Positions 52,201 to 61,956 are shown, counted from the first letter of the stretch. The stretch: DNA of 64,000 nucleotides from Rhea pennata (GCF_028389875.1 NW_026907680.1:2666001-2730000), one strand, 5' to 3'. The notes: a model not told the origin generated them from the letters alone. Made by a program: numbers and translations.

Positions 52201-53745
52201 CATTGCACAGTGTGGAGTTGTCTTGCAGGTGCAGGAGGGTGCTGAGAATCTGGCTGAAGAAAAGCCCAGTATTCAGAAGATTGTCCGATACCAGCTGGGA
52301 GAAGACAAGCAAGTGACCCTGAAGGTCTACTTCTCCTGCCTAGAGGAAGAGGAGGAAGGGCTGGACAGTCAAGAGGGGCCTTGCAAGACAGGGCAGGTAT
52401 GTGGCAGCTCCAGGAGAAGCCTGGCAGAACTGAGGGGCAGTGAGGCAGCAAGGGGTGCCACTTGTAATCCCGGAGCCACTGTGCTGCCTAGAGCGTGCTG
52501 TGACTTTTCCTGACATGAGATTTACGTGGCTTAAAGCTTGTCACTAAGTCCCTCCCTGCAGCCCCCAGCAAATGCCCAGCACTGCTGTGGAGCTGAAGGG
52601 CTGTGGCTGCAAATGGGAGCGGGGTTGAGGGAGTAGAGGAGGAGAGAAGCAGGAGGGCTCTGAGGCCGAGTGAGAGAGACAAGGTGTCAGTGCGGCTGCA
52701 GCCCCATTGCCCCATGAGCAAGCCACAGGGCTGGCCTGGGCTCAGCCTTGCCTTCCAGCCAAGGGGGCAGCTGTTGAGTGCTGAGAATGGCCTCCAACAG
52801 TGGCACCTGCAAGATCTGAGCAGCTGAGCGCAAAGGGATGCTTCCAGCATTGGTGTGCCCCTTTGCAAAGCTCTCCCTGACTGCTGAAGCCAAGACGACA
52901 CAGGTACCCGCCAGTCCTGGCACCAGCAGCCTCAGCCGCAGGCTGATGAGCTGTGTCCAAACAAGCTCCCATGTCCCATGACGGTGAGGCTGGCAACACC
53001 CTCAGAAGCTCCCGCAAACATCCCCGGCCCTCACGAGTCTGCAGTCTTACTGGGCTTTCTGGCAGGGCAGAACACAGCCTGTTCTTTCTGCCTCCTTGTG
53101 CAGGGGGAAGAAGAGCCGTGTGCGGAGACACAGGCAGGCAGAAGAAAGAGCAGCAGCAGTGGCAAAGAGCCCAGCAGAGCCAGTTTTAGCAGAAGATGCA
53201 GCAGCAGTGGCAAAGAGCCCAGCAGAGCCAGTTTCAGCAGAAGACGCAGCAGCAGTGGCAGGGGCAGTATCAGCGGCAGTGTCAGCGGGAGACCCAGAGG
53301 CAGCGGCAGCGGAAGCCCCACTGCAAAAGAGAACGGCAGCCCCAGTGTCAATAGCAGGCAGCGTGGCAGTGGCAGCGGGAGCCCCAGTGGCAGACAGAGT
53401 GGCAGCCCCAGTGTCAGCGGCAGGGGCAGTGGAAGCCCCACTGTCAGACCAAGCGGCAGCCCCAGTGCCAGTGCCGGACAGAGTGGCAGTGGCACTGGAA
53501 GCCCCACTGTCAGAGACAGCGGCAGCCCCAGTGTCAATGGCAGTGGCACTGGAACCCCCAGTGTCAGACCAAGTGGCAGCGGCAGTGGCAGTGCCGCACA
53601 CAGCGGCAGGGGCAGTGGAAGCCCCAGTGGCAGACGCAGCAGCAGATCCACTGGCGGTGGCAGCGTCACTGGAAGCCCCAGTGGTGGGCACAGTGGCAGC
53701 CCAAGTGCCAGCGGCAAACACAGCGGCAGTGACAGTGCTAGCTGA
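43206..53745 (+). CDS. CCDC81-like gene, 14-exon model
   Basis: Exons 43206-43272, 43450-43511, 44050-44206, 45006-45262, 45908-45993, 46715-46812, 47096-47201, 48192-48312, 49125-49210, 49853-49967, 50759-50844, 51506-51629, 52142-52396, 53104-53745. All have GT-AG sites, all phases match, and the sum is 754 codons including the stop. Residues of about 25-95 and 104-181 are the two tandem HU-like domains of eukaryotic CCDC81 (WEGVSNYIQEKLVL, LGNFSV, VQRPAFRLSSNLVDLHGL; then VEETVYLLSCCLANGKNVAL and FKGIGVLLIEGKEVTMWFYR). CCDC81 is a centrosome- and cilium-associated protein in mammals; the role of avian paralogues is not known to me. The middle alternates two exon types; the end is a Ser/Gly/Pro repeat exon. 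The ATG has G at -3 and +4. Exons 1-4 are confident, exons 5-12 good, 13-14 less certain. The mammalian coiled-coil part is not apparent. Confidence 0.75.
43450..43511 (+). CDS. CCDC81-like exon 2 (start of first HU-like domain)
   Basis: Acceptor TGCTTTGCAG, donor GTGGAT (weak but in the right phase). Twenty-one codons including the junction, VAVPIWEGVSNYIQEKLVLN, match the first helix of the CCDC81 HU domain. Confidence 0.75.
44050..44206 (+). CDS. CCDC81-like exon 3 (rest of first HU-like domain)
   Basis: Acceptor CTCCGGCTGCAG, donor GTAAGA. Encodes DVRIIPLGNFSVATKQV and on to LVDLHGLSHEEASVAG, the beta-arm and C-terminal helix of the domain. Exits in phase 1. Confidence 0.8.
45006..45262 (+). 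CDS. CCDC81-like exon 4 (second HU-like domain)
   Basis: Acceptor TTGCTTGTTGCCTAG, donor GTAAGT. 86 codons covering the whole second domain: helix ACVEETVYLLSCCLANGKNV, strand FKGIGVLLIEG, then MWFYRGFLRRLN. This is the exon with the clearest match to CCDC81. Confidence 0.85.
45908..45993 (+). CDS. CCDC81-like exon 5 (86-bp type, first of three)
   Basis: CCTTTGCAG / GTGAGT. Encodes MPEMRHSVLTSTQTAAS and on to IVFP; phase 0 in, phase 2 out. Homologous to exons 9 and 11 and to 10775-10860 and 24555-24640. Confidence 0.65.
46715..46812 (+). CDS. CCDC81-like exon 6
   Basis: CTGGTTTACAG / GTAATG. Encodes YVLESAPRRPSVGAVKPTW and EEEKGLDVASSKE; phase 2 to 1. Present once in the window. Confidence 0.65.
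47096..47201 (+). CDS. CCDC81-like exon 7
   Basis: TTCTGATTGCAG / GTGAGA. Encodes HVSGQRLLQRERQPESKV and an acidic VEEGTVEEEPRG; phase 1 to 2. Present once. Confidence 0.65.
48192..48312 (+). CDS. CCDC81-like exon 8 (alternating type)
   Basis: TGTATTTGCAG / GTAGGT. Encodes MLPAIQPSSAKEDLLGWRK and on to GYQNSRE; phase 2 to 0. Related to exons 10 and 12 by position, splice sites and intron sequence. Confidence 0.65.
48909..48933. repeat. T homopolymer in intron 8
   Basis: About 25 T in a row, in a position where the paralogous introns (10575, 24355) have none. Confidence 0.9.
49125..49210 (+). CDS. CCDC81-like exon 9 (86-bp type)
   Basis: Encodes MKIHRDSIPTAPKAA and on; same phases as exon 5, closest to 10775-10860 and 24555-24640. 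Confidence 0.65.
49853..49967 (+). CDS. CCDC81-like exon 10 (alternating type, open copy)
   Basis: GTATTTGCAG / GTAAGT. Encodes PVPVTSECSAQSAAAGRKKK and RRELAACPLSEGRQRSGV. This copy lacks the 8-9 extra bases that carry the breaks in 12240-12362 and 25291-25414 and is open throughout. Confidence 0.65.
50759..50844 (+). CDS. CCDC81-like exon 11 (86-bp type)
   Basis: Encodes MLEMRDSILAATKALD and on to HMFP; same phases as exons 5 and 9 but more diverged. Confidence 0.65.
51506..51629 (+). CDS. CCDC81-like exon 12 (alternating type)
   Basis: CTGTTCGCAG / GTAGGT. Encodes MFSTTPECFAKRPAPGAWEQ and on to ESAPKGRQ; the TPECxAK core is shared with 9858-9981. Confidence 0.65.
52142..52396 (+). CDS. 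CCDC81-like exon 13 (tentative)
   Basis: Frame-compatible 85 codons between GGTCCTGCAG and GTATGTGG: SPDAGEKHVESSGVDLEVGH, then VRYQLGEDKQVTLKVYFSCL and a Glu-rich end. It may instead start at 52229 (TTGTCTTGCAG), which gives 56 codons in the same phase. No domain recognised. Present once in the window. Confidence 0.5.
53104..53745 (+). CDS. CCDC81-like terminal exon, Ser/Gly/Pro repeats, shortened by TGA
   Basis: Acceptor CTCCTTGTGCAG, phase 0. Starts GEEEPCAETQAGRRKSSSS, has a short duplicated segment SSGKEPSRASFSRR, then about 170 residues of SGSGSPS(V/G)RxSGSPS repeats, and ends at TGA 53743-53745. Predicted disordered. Past the TGA the same frame stays open for 84 more codons to PRQHPGSSLKLN and TAA at 53998-54000, the shared end of the other copies; the minus-strand copy has a Cys codon at the TGA position. 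A second plus frame and two minus frames are open over nearly the whole exon. Confidence 0.55.
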   Translation, partial: GEEEPCAETQAGRRKSSSSGKEPSRASFSRRCSSSGKEPSRASFSRRRSSSGRGSISGSVSGRPRGSGSGSPTAKENGSPSVNSRQRGSGSGSPSGRQSGSPSVSGRGSGSPTVRPSGSPSASAGQSGSGTGSPTVRDSGSPSVNGSGTGTPSVRPSGSGSGSAAHSGRGSGSPSGRRSSRSTGGGSVTGSPSGGHSGSPSASGKHSGSDSAS

Positions 53746-54000
53746 AATGTTGGACACAGCGGGAAACCCGCTCGTAGCAGTAGGGGCAGTGGAAGCTCCA
53801 ATGCTGGACACAACGGCAGCCGCACTGGCAGTGGCAGCGGCACACGAAGACCCAGTGTCAGACAGAGCAGCAACGGCAGTGGGAGCCCCAGGGGCAGCAG
53901 CAGTGGCCACAGCAGCAGCCACAACGGCGGCAACGGCAGCAGCAGCAGCACTGCTTGTGAGCCACGCCAGCACCCAGGAAGTTCTCTGAAGCTGAATTAA
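53746..54000 (+). pseudogene. Terminal-exon remainder beyond the TGA
   Basis: Still open and homologous to the ends of the copies at 12882, 17372 and 25934, which suggests the TGA is recent. Confidence 0.5.
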
Positions 54001-54620
54001 ACCAACTGCCCCAAGTCGGGTGCCTCTTGGCTGGGTGTGCGGTGAGCTCGTCCGTTTGCAGTGTGGGAGCTTTGGGGAATCCTGAAGAGCAGAGCTGAGG
54101 AGTCAGGGCTCAGGGGCTGCTGCCAGGGCAGCTCTCCGCCGTGGTCGTGCTGTGGCTCTTTGGCTGCAGCTGCAGCTGTGGTGGCTGTGGCCTAGGGGTG
54201 TGCTGCGTCTTATTGGTGCTGGGGAGAGGCATGGAGAGGGCCCTGCCATGCCCAACACATGTCCTGGGGCCAGGGGGCCTGTGGGGAGAGGAGGAAAAAG
54301 CTGCTGTACGCCTCTGAGGGGAGGAAGTGCTTGAGCCTGGGCCCCCCTTGCTGGGGCCCAGTGCTGGCGTCGTGGTGGGAGGGAACTGCCAGCTCTTGTG
54401 TGTGTCTTGGGTACCCTTGAGTGCTCGGCTTTTGCGGGCGTGAGGGGAAGAAGGCGGGTGCCCAGGGCCAGAAGGGGAAGCGGCCACCCCGGAGCCTTGG
54501 TGCCACCAGAGTCCATGGCCACCTGGGCTGTAGCACCCGGGAACTAGTGGAGTTGCAGAGACCGAGGGCAGGTAGGAAGGAGGGCAGCAGAGCCCAGAGC
54601 TGGCCTTGAGGCGAGCAGGC
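54001..54620. repeat. Copy R, part 1: 3' flank of the terminal exon
   Basis: Direct copy of 26596-27207 and reverse copy of 8367-8984. Homology ends near 54620, where M has a CR1. Confidence 0.7.
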
Positions 54621-55048
54621 TTCCCCTTCTGCAGAGACCTGCTAGGGGGACGCCAGGGGAGGCAGCTCAGAAGGGCAAAGGAGCTCAGGAAAGCTGGCAG
54701 GCCTTTAAGCTGCTGAAGGAGAGCCTCCTCCAAGTGCCACTCTGCTCCACCTTGACACTCCAGCAAGCCCAAGTCAGGGCAAAGCCTGCGGCCCCTCACT
54801 AGCAATGGCGATTCTGGAGGACCAGGCTTCATCGTTCCATCTGGTGCGCGCGCATCTGCAAATGCAGGAGCTTTGCTTGAGCGCCTGCTCAGGGAGACTT
54901 TCATCAGCACTTCATGAGCATCGACTCCCCTTCTCTCTGCAGACTGACAAGCCTCGGTAAGGATCTGCACCTCAGACCAGCTTCTAGCTTCTTTGTCCTC
55001 CACGCATTTTCCATTACCCCCACAGCAGGAGCTGCGAGAGAAAGCGCC
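54621..55048. other. Low-copy stretch; no gene recognised
   Basis: No match elsewhere in the window and no exon accepted. Confidence 0.5.
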
Positions 55049-55165
55049 CATCACAGAATCATCGAAGGGTGGAGGTTGGAAGGGGCCTCTGGAGATCATC
55101 TCGTCCAACCCCCCTGCTCAAGCAGGGTCACCTACAGCACACTGCACAGGATCACACCAGGCAGC
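55049..55165 (-). mobile_element. CR1 fragment
   Basis: Reverse complement of a CR1 3' end: TCACAGAATCATCGAAGG, GGTTGGAAGGGGCCTCTGG, GATCATCTCGTCCAACCCCC, CAAGCAGGGTCACCT. Confidence 0.85.
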
Positions 55166-56142
55166 CTCTGAATGTCTCCAGAGAAGGAAACACGGAGGTT
55201 CTGCTTGCAGACTGCGGCTCACGAAGTACTTGAGGCCAGGGTTCCGAGAGCTGCAGCCCGCAGTGGGAGAAGAGGCCTTTGCTGTCTTTGGGCTCATTCC
55301 TCAGCTCTGTGCTTGCGTCCTATTTTCTGCCAGATTTTTCTGCTTTTGCACCTCTCATCCTTGAGGGGAAGACAAATGGAACAAGCCTGCCCTTCAAAGG
55401 TAGAACTCTGAGAGACAAAAAGAGGTTGCTCTTGCAAACTAAGCAGCAAGCGGAGGGAGCCAGAGCTCCAGTGCTGGGAAACACGAGGCATTAGACTGAT
55501 CTCATCCGAAGCTGGCGTCCTTTGATGGCTTTGCCATGGATGCCGAGGGAGTGAAGAGGCTTAGGCCAACAGCTTTGCAGAGCAGGAGCAGAGAGCACTG
55601 GCTCCAATCACATGGTGTTTCAGCACAGGCTGCCTCAGCAGCAAGTAGGCACAGAACAGCAAAGAATGCACTGATTGCCCCAACAGGGTCTTCTTCCAGC
55701 AGCCTGGGGCCTGGGAGCTTCCTCAGCCAGAGGCAGGAGCCACAAAGCCTTTGCCTGCTTTGTCCTTCCAGAAGCGCACCCCCACCTTGGGCTGAAAGCA
55801 CACCGTCAACCTGTGGCAGGGTCACATGCGCCTCCTTGCTTGGCTTCTCTCTTCCTCTTCAAAGCACTTCTGCTGGGCTTCTTCTCACCTCTGCAGGGCA
55901 AGAAGATTCGGCTTTCAGCGACCTCTCTCTTGCCTCTCCTTCCTGACCAAGAGCTGTTAGCTCACAGCCTGCCCCAGTCTATGCAAAGTTCAGATGTGGT
56001 CATTTACTCCCCAAGAGGCCTTACTCCTCCTGCAGCAAATACCCTCTGGCACTTTATTGCCCAGCCATTCCCTGTGCTTTGGTCCTTCTGTAGCTCTTAT
56101 TTGGGGAGCCTATAACATGGAGAGGAATGAGAGGTTCTGGTT
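55166..56142. repeat. Copy R, part 2
   Basis: From about 55500 it is the reverse complement of 40187-40800. Holds the open frame GKKIRLSATSLLPLLPDQEL at about 55900-56115, shared with M; function unknown. Confidence 0.6.
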
Positions 56143-56541
56143 TTGGTTTGTTTGAAAAGATTGATCCCTACCAGAAGCAAGCAAGGCAGAAAGACATCTT
56201 GGGCTGGCTTTTTCCTCCAGACCTTGTTTGTCACAGCAGAGAGTCAGCTGCCCATATGGGAGCATGATTTGGATTGGAAAAGGGTGCGGGAACTCCTTAT
56301 CACAAAGGCCTTAAGCCATACTGGGGAGCCAAAGCCCTCAGGGAAAGCCCACAATTTTCTCAGCCCGGTCTTCAAGTATGGCCTCAGAACACAAGTGGGC
56401 CTCTTGGCATGCTGGGCTGCCACCTTCAGCAGGAGCTCTCCTGGAGGGGCTGAGTTCTTGCTTTTCTCTTTACTCATACAATTTCAAGAAGAAAGCAAGA
56501 ACTTCCCGGCAGTGTCCCCTGCCACACTGAGACAACTGTGA
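56143..56541 (+). other. Conserved open frame A, copy R (function unknown)
   Basis: Same frame as 335-727 and 39755-40159 with QLPIWEHDLDWKRVREL; open to VSPATLRQL. Confidence 0.25.
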
Positions 56542-57258
56542 CTCCTAAGGGCACCATTTGCACAAGCACATGGGAAGAGTCAGCTTGCCTGCTGTCAGAG
56601 AAGGAAAGCTCCTCAGATCCACTGGAGATGTGGGCCTTCCACTTGTGTATGCAGTGTGCTTCCCAGGCTCCGACAAAGGAAAGGTATGGGCGGAGGAGGA
56701 GGGGAAACTGGTTCCTCTGGAGTCCCTGCTTTGTGACAGGACCTATTTCAAAGCACGGAGCTCATCAGAGAGGTCCTTTTTGCTCCAGGATCTTTTCCTC
56801 ACCCAGCACTGTGATTTGTTTCTCTACAGCTTTTAACACTTGCTGGCGTGTCCACAAACCTATTGCCTAACACTAGCATTTTTGAATGTCATCCCGTGCT
56901 GACTGGGAACAATGATGTCATTTATTGGCTTTTGAGACTTTATCTGATTGTGCTCGATGCAGGAAGACAGTGAGGGTCTTCTTGGTTGGTTTACATAGTC
57001 CTGTAGAGGAGTTTCCCTGGAAAAAAGGATGTTTCGACAGGGCAAATGGTACCTGTGTCTGTGTTTGTGTATGCATATACATCTCCATCGAGAAGGCTCA
57101 GCAGAAAGCGGCTAAAAGATTTGTCCTCCATAAAACTGCCTTTCTGAGCTGTGAAGGAAGATGGGACGCTTGGAGACAGAGAGACCTGCAGGGGTCCAGG
57201 TTGGCCAATGGTGTAAGTAGATATGGTCGGTGGGTTTTCTGAAAACGTGTGGGGCATA

Positions 57259-57572
57259 TCACAGAATTACAGAGTGGGTAAGGTTGGAAGGGACCTCAGG
57301 GGATCATCTAGTCCAACCTCCCTGCTCAGGCAGGGTCACCTAGACCATGTTAGACAGGGTTGCATCCGGGCAGGGTTTGAATCTCTCCAGAGAAGGAGAC
57401 TCCACAATGTCTCTGGGAAACCTCTGCCAGTGCTTGGTCACTCTCACAGGAAAGAAATTCCTCCTCATATTGAGGCGGAGCTTCTGCTGGTTCTGTTTGT
57501 GCCCGTTGCCTCTTGTCCTGTTGCATGGCACTAGTGAAAAGAGTTTGGCCCCATCCCTTTGATGGGGATATC
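57259..57572 (-). mobile_element. CR1 LINE 3' end (copy R)
   Basis: Same insertion as 38742-39050, at the same site, in the mirrored orientation. Confidence 0.9.
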
Positions 57573-57802
57573 CAGTGGAATTTCCTTCACTCTCTTTCAA
57601 GAGCCCGTTGAGTGATAATCAAACACAAAAAATCAAATGTCTTCCTCTGTGTGGGCCCCTTTCATTTTGAGTTCCTCTGAGGGCTTTACATCTCTCTACA
57701 TTTTTGCACCGTCCAATCCCATGTACTATTTATTTCCACAAACGCTTTGGGCTACGTGTTCTGGAATACTAACACTGGGGTTTTTTTTTCCCCCTCTCCC
57801 AG

Positions 57803-58123
57803 GTGCAGGTGAAGCTGGAAGTACATGTGTTGGCCTCCACACATCTACTGAAGGATCTTCAGCAAATGCCACTTTCTAGGGTAATACAGAGGCATTGTGA
57901 TACTCTGAGCAGAAAGGATGTGACTGGAACAAAACACTATGCAAAGCTGGTGAAAAATATTTGCTTTATGCAGCACGGTAATGGTTTCCCACTAAATGGT
58001 CTGGCTGTGAGAAATCCTTGCTGCAGGCTGAACCTAAACTCCAAGGGGTTTCAAAAGTTGCTAGGCACACTGCACTTCCCCCTAACAAGCCTGCAGGGAT
58101 ACGGAGCTTGTCTGGCACCGTAA
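57803..58123 (+). other. Conserved open frame B, copy R, six codons shorter
   Basis: Same frame and stop as 3433-3771, with an 18-base in-frame deletion (DLQQM then PLSRVIQRH). Confidence 0.3.
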
Positions 58124-58675
58124 AGTCCATGTCCCTTCTACTGTGAGTAACCAACTGGCTAACCTTTCTTCTGCAGCTTGGTGGAGCTGCCTAAACATTT
58201 TGTATGGAAGCACACGTGTGGTCTTGCTCAAGTCAGGCGCTGCCTTTTAGCCAAAGCAGTCCCTCTGCTCCCTTCCATTCTCTTCCGGCTACAGACATGT
58301 AGCGTTTTCAGCGTTCTCTTAGCACTGAGCACATTGCTCTTGGATCTGTTCTGTGTCCCCTACTTCAGTCCTCCTGCAGTGGAAAACCCTGTAGTGCAGC
58401 CCAGCATGGCCACTGGCAGGCACAAGGCTTTGATGCTGAGTGTGAGGGCACTTGTGCCTTGCACCCGGGAGCCTCGCAGCAGGAAAATGGTGTCAGTGCT
58501 GACAGGGAGGTGATTCCAGCCCCACCCACCTGGAAGCCAGGAGGAGGAACCTTGCTGCTGCTTCTGCTAGTGAGCTCACTTGCGCCTCAAGACCTGAGAG
58601 GCCACCAGTGGCCACAAGGCTGCTGTTAGTGCCTAGGAGGGCACAACCAGCCCGAGGAAGCAGCAGGGGTGTTGG
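58124..58675. other. End of copy R, with an internal deletion
   Basis: At about 58400 the sequence jumps from the equivalent of 4040 to that of 4970 in copy L. It ends at 58675 where provirus ERV2 starts, at the equivalent of L position 5232. Confidence 0.6.
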
Positions 58676-59228
58676 TGTTAGAGAAATACTGTGGGAAAAA
58701 CCTTGCAAATAGTTAACAAGACTCAAGGACACGGGGGAGAGAAAAACAGTACTGCAAAGGATAACCAGCTCCGGCTAAATGACCTTCATGAAACCACAGC
58801 GCTGTAAAGATTGCGAGGAGTAGGTAAGACAAAAACATCAGAATAACCCAGAAGTGACCTTAGGTTCATTAAGGCTTATTAACATATTGAACTTCACACC
58901 CCTAAATGAATAATGAGATGGAAATGACATGATAATGATGTTACCGCCTCTTCTTCGCTTCCTATGCTAATTAACAAGAATGTGAAAGCGCAAGCGCAGA
59001 GCGATTACCTGAGGTAATGAAACTGTAACCAACAGGAAAACTTGCATGAAGTACTCTCTGAAAAGCGTGTATAAACAAAGAACGAGAAGGGGAGAAAGTG
59101 TGCTAGCTTTGTGGATTTACCAGCTAGCCCCCATCTCTGCGCAGAAATGAAATCAACAAACACCTCGACCCTGTGTGTCTATTGGTTGCTTGCACACCGG
59201 GTAACAGCACCCAGATTTTGGGACAACA
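58676..59228 (+). mobile_element. 5' LTR of provirus ERV2
   Basis: 553 bases with TG...CA ends (TGTTAGAG to GGGACAACA). TATAAAC lies at 59070-59076. The left host flank is ...GGTGTTGG. The 3' LTR is outside the window. Confidence 0.8.
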
Positions 59229-59231
59229 GTT

Positions 59232-59249
59232 TGGCGACCCAGGTGGGAC
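59232..59249 (+). promoter_or_regulatory. ERV2 primer-binding site, possibly tRNA-Arg
   Basis: TGGCGACCCAGGTGGGAC, three bases after the LTR. Its 3' two thirds complement the T-arm side of an arginine tRNA with a CCT anticodon as I recall it; the first bases fit less well. Confidence 0.5.
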
Positions 59250-59619
59250 TTGCCAGAAGGCCTTGCCTGGATCATCTTGCCATTCCCGACAGCGGACTGG
59301 ATCGGATCAAGCTCCAGGACGCACTGACCTGTTGATGGGAGAGTCCTCCGACCTCCCTCCGTAGTCGGGGCGACAAGAGCCGCAAAGGTGCAACGCTGAC
59401 CAGAGGTATTTGTGCCAGGGTGAAAGGGGGGTGAATCTTTGGATTGGTGAGTATAAACTTTACCTACTTCCACGGAAGATTATGTTGGATTATGTCACAC
59501 ATAGACACTCGGCAAAGGTTGCCTTAAATTGGCCAGAGGGGTCAGAGCGGAGTGCACACAAAGGTACGGGAAAAAAAGGTATTTCTAGGTAATAAGGTTG
59601 GTATTTCTAGGTAATTAAC
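59250..59619 (+). other. ERV2 leader
   Basis: Between the primer site and the gag ATG. A GTGAGTATA at 59446-59454 is a possible splice donor. No coding region. Confidence 0.5.
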
Positions 59620-60130
59620 ATGGGATCAAGCCAATCCATGATTCCTCCCTGTAGCCCTTTGGGTTGTATTTTGAAACACTGGAATATTTTTGGAGGAGAT
59701 AGGATGACAAAAAAAAAAAAAAGAATGAAAAGATGTTGTAATCAATGGTGGCCAATATATAAGCTGGAATGTGATGAGAAATGGCCAAAAAATGAACTAT
59801 AACACTATATTACAGTTACTGCTGTTTTGTTGCTGGAAGGGGAAGTGGGATGAAATACCCTATGTGGAGGCTTTTGTGTCACTATATAGGGAAGCAGAAA
59901 TGCAGAGGGATTGTGAACTTATAAGTAAGGAGGAATCTGTAATGGTTGCAGTAGGAAAGAAGGAAGAGAGCGGGTATTGTGCTAACAGACAAATTCTGAA
60001 TGGAGAGGAGCAGGAGGATGTACAACTACTGACAGTGCCCCCCTCTTGTGGAAACGATTCCACCGCAGTTGAAGCATCGCCCCCCCCCGCTAGAAAGCCA
60101 AGAGTCCAGCCCTATTTCTGGCCGAACTAG
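59620..60130 (+). pseudogene. ERV2 gag, matrix region, frameshifted
   Basis: Starts MGSSQS, fit for myristoylation. The frame is lost at or near a run of 14 A (59709-59722). Matrix-like sequence continues in another frame (WKGKWDEIPYVEAFVSLYRE) and shifts again at a run of 9 C (60080-60088). Confidence 0.75.
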
Positions 60131-61121
60131 GAGACGGAAACAACCTGTTCTGCAGGCTCCTTTGAGACAAGCGGTGGGACCAGAAGGGCTGCCAGTATTT
60201 GTACATGTTCCTTTTACCTTGGATTTACTAAACTGGAAGCAGTCTATTGGATCATATAGGGAAAATCCTGAGAAGCTGCATCAGCTTTTGGAGACTATTA
60301 TGATAACTCATAATCCTAACTGGGGAGATGTGCAGGCGCTGTGGAATGCTTTCCTGACGGGAGAAGAAAGGAGGCTGGTAATTGCTAAGGCAAAAGAAGA
60401 GGGTGAGAGAAGGGACAGAAAGGGGGAACCTGAGGTCTATTTACGCACCAGAAAGGATCCAGAGTGGGATCCAAATAGGAGTGGGGGTAGGGAGCTATTG
60501 AGGCAGTATCAACAGCTAATCTTATACGGGTTTCGGTACAGAGTTCCGAAACCAAAGAACGCATCAAAACTGTATGAAGTAAAGCAAGGGCCTGAAGAAA
60601 ATCCCTTGGCCTTTTATGAAAGATTATGCGAAAGAGCCAGAAAATGGACAGACCTGGATCCAAATGAGGAAGCGAATCAAAGGCTGTTTAATATGCTCTT
60701 TATTGGCCAGTCAGCTCAGGATATTAGAAAGAAGCTGCAGAAGGTAGATGGAGCTGGGGGAATGTCTATTCCACAGCTGATAGAAATAGCGTATAAGTTA
60801 TATAATAATCGAGATGAAAAGAGAACAAGAGAAACACAAAATCGAATGAAACTGCAGGCTTCTCTCCTGGCAGCTGTCCAGAGGAATGAATCCCAAGGCA
60901 GGGGCAGGGGAAGCAGGAGAGGTAACAGAGGAGGAAGAGGTGGAAGGGGAGGGAGGCCAGGAGGAGGCCTCCCTAGACCCGCTTTGGGTCCAAATCAATG
61001 TGCAATTTGTAAGCAGGAAGGGCACTGGAAAGATGAATGTCCAAAGCAAAGAAGGATAACAAAGCTACAGAGCCCAGCAAACACCAACCTAATTATGTTA
61101 GAGGAGTCAGATATGGAATGA
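60080..61121 (+). CDS. ERV2 gag, capsid and nucleocapsid
   Basis: Open from before the capsid to a stop at 61121. Counting from the ATG at 60048, the capsid major homology region is near residues 178-200 (EVKQGPEENPLAFYERL), an RG-rich linker lies at 284-308 and one CCHC zinc knuckle at 318-331 (CAICKQEGHWKDEC, spacing 2-4-4). A single knuckle fits gammaretroviruses. Confidence 0.85.
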
Positions 61122-61311
61122 AGGGGACCAGGGGAGAAAATCAGAATTTCCTCAGCTGATCCCCTGGTTCCAGTAAAGCTGGGGAATGAAACTATAGATT
61201 TTTTTATTAGATAGTGGAGCCACTCATTCAGTGATAACTAGTTGTAAAGGACCCTTAAGTAAGGGTCCACCATTGTTGGGGCTACGGGAAGGAAAGCTTT
61301 GAGGCCATTTT
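61122..61311 (+). pseudogene. ERV2 protease, frameshifted
   Basis: The aspartic protease site (DSGATHS) can be read at about 61212-61232 but is out of frame with what precedes it, at a run of 7 T (61199-61205). Confidence 0.7.
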
Positions 61312-61956
61312 TTGCAACCAATGGAGTGCACGATTGGAGGTACTAAATTGACTCATGAATTTCTCTCTATGCCAGAGTGTCCCCTCCCTTTATTAGGACG
61401 GGATTTACTATGCAAACTGAATGCGCAGGTGACCTTTTCTGAGAGTTCCGTGCAGCTCCACAGCCCTCCAGAATCGGCATGGAGAGCACAAATCTGCCTT
61501 TTGATGGGATCGGCTCCAGACGATAACAGTGCAAGTATCCCTTCAAGTGTATTGGATGCGGTGATTCCCTTGGTTTGGGCCTCAACAAAGCCAGGCAAAG
61601 CAAAAAACGCGACTCCGGTCAAAATAGAGCTGCAACCAGGAGCGAAGCCAGTTAGGGTGCATCAGTACCCTGTTAAGCTAGAAGCACGTAGAGGATTGGA
61701 ACCCCTAATTAATGCCTTCTTGCAATATGGCTTGCTTAGAGAGTGTCAGTCTGAATTCAATACACCAATCCTGCCGGTAAGGAAACCGCACTCCCAAGAA
61801 TATCAACTGGTCCAGGACCTGAGGGCAGTGAACCAAATAACAAAAGATATCCATCCAAGTGTGCCAAACCTATATACTCTTTTAGCCTCAGTGCCTGAGA
61901 CTAACAATTGTTTTACAGTGCTAGATTTAAAGATGCTTTTTTCTGTATTCCTATAG
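61312..61956 (+). CDS. ERV2 protease end and RT N-terminal part
   Basis: Reads LLGRDLLCKLNAQVTF (protease end), then FNTPILPVRKP and LVQDLRAVN of the RT fingers. Ends at a frameshift at VLDLK, where one A seems to be missing before the first catalytic Asp region. Confidence 0.8.
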   Translation: MQPMECTIGGTKLTHEFLSMPECPLPLLGRDLLCKLNAQVTFSESSVQLHSPPESAWRAQICLLMGSAPDDNSASIPSSVLDAVIPLVWASTKPGKAKNATPVKIELQPGAKPVRVHQYPVKLEARRGLEPLINAFLQYGLLRECQSEFNTPILPVRKPHSQEYQLVQDLRAVNQITKDIHPSVPNLYTLLASVPETNNCFTVLDLKMLFSVFL

